Below, piece by piece: positions 5,084-7,832 of a DNA stretch of 7,832 nucleotides. Position 1 is the stretch's first letter. The number at the start of each line of letters is the position of its first letter. Location of the stretch: assembly GCA_016278585.1 (NCBI GenBank), contig JADQBO010000269.1, positions 1 to 7,832 on the forward strand, in the 5' to 3' direction. The position numbers and the translations under genes are program-made. Below the pieces are notes generated by a model that did not search any database, had not been told where the DNA came from, and saw nothing but the letters and a program-made list of their open reading frames with translations. This DNA comes from Desulfosporosinus sp. Lineage in GTDB: Bacteria; Bacillota; Desulfitobacteriia; Desulfitobacteriales; Desulfitobacteriaceae.

Positions 5084-5806
5084 TTATCTAAGTATACGTT
5101 TCGCCGTTATAATAGTTGCCGGAGAGTCCTCCGTCCAAGGGTCTTTGTTATAATTTCCCCACAGATCGGATACTTCCCAACCAGTTTCCAGCAAGGCTCT
5201 TTTTAAGAGAGTGTATGTGACAGGAAACAGAATGTTAACTCCAGATATCACCTGCTTGGTGTCTGGAAACTCGATTTTCATCGAAAAGTCGATTTTCCCA
5301 TCCGTTCGATAGGTGTAGAATCGATGAAAGGTAAAGTCTGAGGTCTTGATAATGGGCAATTCTTTAACTTGCTTGGCTAGTATTCGATCATAGTTTACGG
5401 TTTGCAATAAAAGGTGAACTCCCTTTTTCGCAAATTGAGTTAGTACCTGTTTTAACTCAATTTCCCCCGTCACATGAGCTAATGTATTTCCTAAACAAAA
5501 TACCCCGCTGAATTCTTCTTGAATATTACTTAGGTCCCGCATATCTGCTATAGCAAACCTAGCACTACTTCCTTTTTGTTGTGCCTTTCTCTTAGAAATC
5601 TCAATCATCTCATCACTTAAATCCACACCAAGTACGCGAACATCCGTTCGACTTACTTCTAAGGCAAATGTTCCTGTACCACATCCAATATCCAGTATAG
5701 ATGTCAGATTTTCCTGTTTTAGATAACCCAGCAAACATGATTTCTGTGGTTCCTTTAACGGAAATATTTCATCATAATGTTCAGATAAAGCGCGATAAAA
5801 ATCCAT
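5084..5806 (-). CDS. Class I SAM-dependent methyltransferase
   Basis: This 240-residue cytoplasmic protein has a Rossmann-type methyltransferase core. Motif I is LDIGCGTGTFALE (38-50), the acidic ribose-binding residue is Asp62 in GVDLSDEM (60-67), motif III-like IADMRDL spans 86-92, and VFCLGNTLAHV (102-112) is the motif IV region common in small-molecule methyltransferases. The C-terminal half is beta-rich, and the acceptor substrate is not evident. The ATG at 5804-5806 is preceded by AGGAGG with a 9-nt spacer. The gene lies 72 bp downstream of the glucan synthase-like gene on the same strand, with no clear promoter or terminator in that gap, so co-transcription is plausible. Whether it modifies a glucan, a lipid or something unrelated cannot be told from sequence. 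UbiE/Tam-type annotations would be over-interpretation. Confidence 0.92.
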   Translation of the reverse strand: MDFYRALSEHYDEIFPLKEPQKSCLLGYLKQENLTSILDIGCGTGTFALEVSRTDVRVLGVDLSDEMIEISKRKAQQKGSSARFAIADMRDLSNIQEEFSGVFCLGNTLAHVTGEIELKQVLTQFAKKGVHLLLQTVNYDRILAKQVKELPIIKTSDFTFHRFYTYRTDGKIDFSMKIEFPDTKQVISGVNILFPVTYTLLKRALLETGWEVSDLWGNYNKDPWTEDSPATIITAKRILR

Positions 5807-5878
5807 CCTAGTTATCCTCCTCTTTAAAGTCGCAGAGGTGAATTCCTTTAGTAATCAAACTCGCTAGATCAATCAGTG

Positions 5879-7832
5879 TTAAAGCGTTAAGCTGACCCTA
5901 TGGACCTGACCGTCATCCTTTAGGGAAATGACAGGTTCGAGCAACGTTTCTCCGTCCAATAAGATTTTCGTACACCCAGTCATCCTCCCATTGGGATTCT
6001 CTACAAAAATCTCATATTGTGTCGTTTGATACTGGTAAGTTAAGCGATACCCGGGCCAGCGACTTGGAATACACGGCTTTAAGACTAATTTATCCCCTTG
6101 TCGCCTAAAACCTAAAATCCCCTCTAGCCCCGCCTGATACATCCACCCTGCTGCTCCAGTATACCATGTCCACCCTCCTCGGCCTACATGGGAATGAGTC
6201 GCATAGACATCAGCAGCCATAACATAAGGCTCTACTTTATAGCGATTCACTTCATGAGCCGTACGAGCATGGTGAATAGGACTTAACATTTGAAAGAGTT
6301 CTGCCGCTTTATCCCCTTCTCCTAAAGTAGAGTATGCTAAAATAGCCCAAGCTGCTCCGTGTGTATACTGTCCCCCGTTTTCACGGACACCAGGAACATA
6401 CCCTTTTATATAGCCAGGGTCGGGTAACATTTTATCAAAGGGCGGGGTTAACAAAAGTAGTAACCCATCATCTTTACGCCACAAATAGTGTTCTAGGGCC
6501 AACATAGCATCCTTAGCTCGAGTGGGTCTGGCCGCCTCAGAAAGAACTGACCAAGACTGGGCTAAGGCATCAATTTGACATTCCGAATTTTGCGAAGATC
6601 CTAGCGGTGTTCCATCATCAAAATAGGCCCGTCGGTACCATCCTCCATCCCAACCATTTAACTCGATGTTTTTTAGAAGTTCTTCCGCAAGACTACGATA
6701 TCGAGCTCCTCGCTCATGATCTTGTTGTACATCACATAGGTCTGCAAAGCGAATTAAATTCAGGTATAAAAACCATCCAAGCCATACACTTTCACCCTTA
6801 CCCTGGTGTCCAATTCGGCTGAAACCGTCATTCCAATCTCCGGAACCAATTAGGGGTAACCCGTGTTCCCCAAAACGCAGACCTCTTTCAATAGCACGAA
6901 GACAATGCTCATACACAGTTCCCTGTTCATCAGAAATTCTTGGAATCGAGTATCGTTCATCTTCATCCTTTCCTAGTGGTTCATCCTCCAAAAAAGCCGT
7001 CATTTCATCCAAAACACCGATGTCCCCTGTACGCTCAATATAATGAGCTGTCACAAACGGTAACCATAACAAATCATCTGAGAATTTGGTCCGAATTCCT
7101 TTACCCTTTTCAACGTGCCACCAATGTTGTACATCTCCTTCAATGAACTGATGCCTGCAATGAATCAGGATTTGTTCACGAGTCACCTTGGGGTCCGTAT
7201 AAACAAGGGCCATCACATCTTGAAGTTGATCCCTAAAGCCATAAGCTCCCCCTGACTGATAAAACGCTGAACGTGCCCATAATCGGCAGACAACGGTTTG
7301 ATAAAGTAACCAACGGTTTAAGAGTAAATTCATGGACAAATCGGGGGTTTGAACCTGAATAGTTCCCAATAACTTATCCCAATATCGTTGTACTTCGTCA
7401 AAGGCATCCTTAATCTTTTCCGGTTGTTTATAAACTGCAATGATTTGCTCTGCTGCTTGGCGATGTTCCGTTTCCCCTAATAAGAAGATAATCGTCTTGC
7501 TCTCCCCAGCGGCTATCGGAATTGCAAGCTGCAGAGCAGAACATGGATCAAGCCCTGCTCCAACCGTTTCCGAAAAAGACACTAGCTTTAACCCCATAGG
7601 ATCTTCCAGACTACCGTTACGCCCTATAAATTCTGACCGATCTCCTGTATAACTCATTACAGGTGCTCCAGACGCAGTTAAAAACCCAACTCTTCCCATA
7701 TAGTCTTCTTGATATGTGTTTTGAGCAAAGAAGGTGTTACGTTCTCCATCATACTCCGTCACCAGGTACGGTGCAGTATATTCACGTACAACCCCCATCA
7801 CCCATTCAACATAATAGGTGGCACTTAGATTT
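5879..7832 (-). CDS. Cyclic beta-1,2-glucan synthase-like protein, GH94 C-terminal part (5' truncated by window)
   Basis: Only the C-terminal ~650 residues are in the window. The frame stays open through the right edge: codons before the in-frame GTG/ATG at 7796-7801 read TYYVEWVMG, a motif of NdvB/ChvB-type proteins, so those codons are not the start. Numbered from 7801, a beta-sandwich region (about 1-150) precedes an (alpha/alpha)6 barrel of glycoside hydrolase family 94 (about 155-565). GSGDWNDG (319-326) holds the expected general-acid aspartate, probably Asp325. Other landmarks are YGFRDQLQD (187-195), WWHVEKGKGIRTKFSDD (227-243), NGGQYTHGAAW (475-485) and GRGGWTWYTGAAGWMY (540-555). 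In NdvB-type synthases this domain trims glucan chains by phosphorolysis and controls ring size, beside membrane glycosyltransferase domains that would lie outside the window. A stand-alone beta-glucan phosphorylase of family 94 is the alternative. Confidence 0.9.
   Translation of the reverse strand, partial: NLSATYYVEWVMGVVREYTAPYLVTEYDGERNTFFAQNTYQEDYMGRVGFLTASGAPVMSYTGDRSEFIGRNGSLEDPMGLKLVSFSETVGAGLDPCSALQLAIPIAAGESKTIIFLLGETEHRQAAEQIIAVYKQPEKIKDAFDEVQRYWDKLLGTIQVQTPDLSMNLLLNRWLLYQTVVCRLWARSAFYQSGGAYGFRDQLQDVMALVYTDPKVTREQILIHCRHQFIEGDVQHWWHVEKGKGIRTKFSDDLLWLPFVTAHYIERTGDIGVLDEMTAFLEDEPLGKDEDERYSIPRISDEQGTVYEHCLRAIERGLRFGEHGLPLIGSGDWNDGFSRIGHQGKGESVWLGWFLYLNLIRFADLCDVQQDHERGARYRSLAEELLKNIELNGWDGGWYRRAYFDDGTPLGSSQNSECQIDALAQSWSVLSEAARPTRAKDAMLALEHYLWRKDDGLLLLLTPPFDKMLPDPGYIKGYVPGVRENGGQYTHGAAWAILAYSTLGEGDKAAELFQMLSPIHHARTAHEVNRYKVEPYVMAADVYATHSHVGRGGWTWYTGAAGWMYQAGLEGILGFRRQGDKLVLKPCIPSRWPGYRLTYQYQTTQYEIFVENPNGRMTGCTKILLDGETLLEPVISLKDDGQVHRVSLTL

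Noticed and set aside
7796..7801. GTG/ATG codons as the start of the GH94 protein
   Set aside because: The frame continues upstream to the window edge with a conserved-looking TYYVEWV stretch, so these codons are internal.

Overview
The window is ordinary chromosomal DNA from a low-to-moderate GC, Gram-positive-type bacterium. The evidence is strong AGGAGG-class ribosome binding sites, free use of GTG and TTG starts, AT-rich spacers, a Bacillus/Clostridium-type RNase HI with an N-terminal hybrid-binding domain, and an AbrB/SpoVT-type regulator. The gene mix (a cysteine-desulfurase-like enzyme beside a DsrE-like protein, and a cyclic-glucan-synthase-type GH94 protein) would suit an anaerobic Peptococcaceae-like Firmicute such as Desulfosporosinus or Desulfitobacterium. 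That placement is inference.

Layout, left to right. A 96-residue protein of unknown function (-) lies downstream of an alpha/beta hydrolase (-). A 274-bp divergent spacer follows, then a two-gene (+) unit: a class V PLP-dependent, cysteine-desulfurase-like enzyme and a DsrE/DsrF-like small sulfur-carrier-type protein. That unit meets RNase HI (-) tail to tail, with directly abutting stop codons. RNase HI diverges from a (+) gene encoding a single-chain fusion of an AbrB/SpoVT-type DNA-binding domain and a RelE/ParE-like toxin fold. An inverted-repeat terminator follows, then a class I methyltransferase (-). Upstream of that and on the same strand is the C-terminal GH94 part of a cyclic beta-1,2-glucan synthase-like protein, whose 5' end runs off the right edge.

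Two groupings stand out. The desulfurase and DsrE-like protein could form a sulfur-relay pair: persulfide made at the enzyme cysteine is passed to the conserved cysteine of the small protein. The AbrB-RelE fusion looks like an antitoxin-type DNA-binding module joined to a toxin module in one polypeptide. It has a good promoter whose -10 sits inside a dyad-symmetric element, as expected of an autoregulated toxin-antitoxin locus. This is the most unusual item here.

No tRNA, rRNA, CRISPR array, insertion sequence or recognisable riboswitch was seen. Several starts are not ATG: GTG for the hydrolase, TTG for RNase HI, and most probably TTG for the DsrE-like gene.
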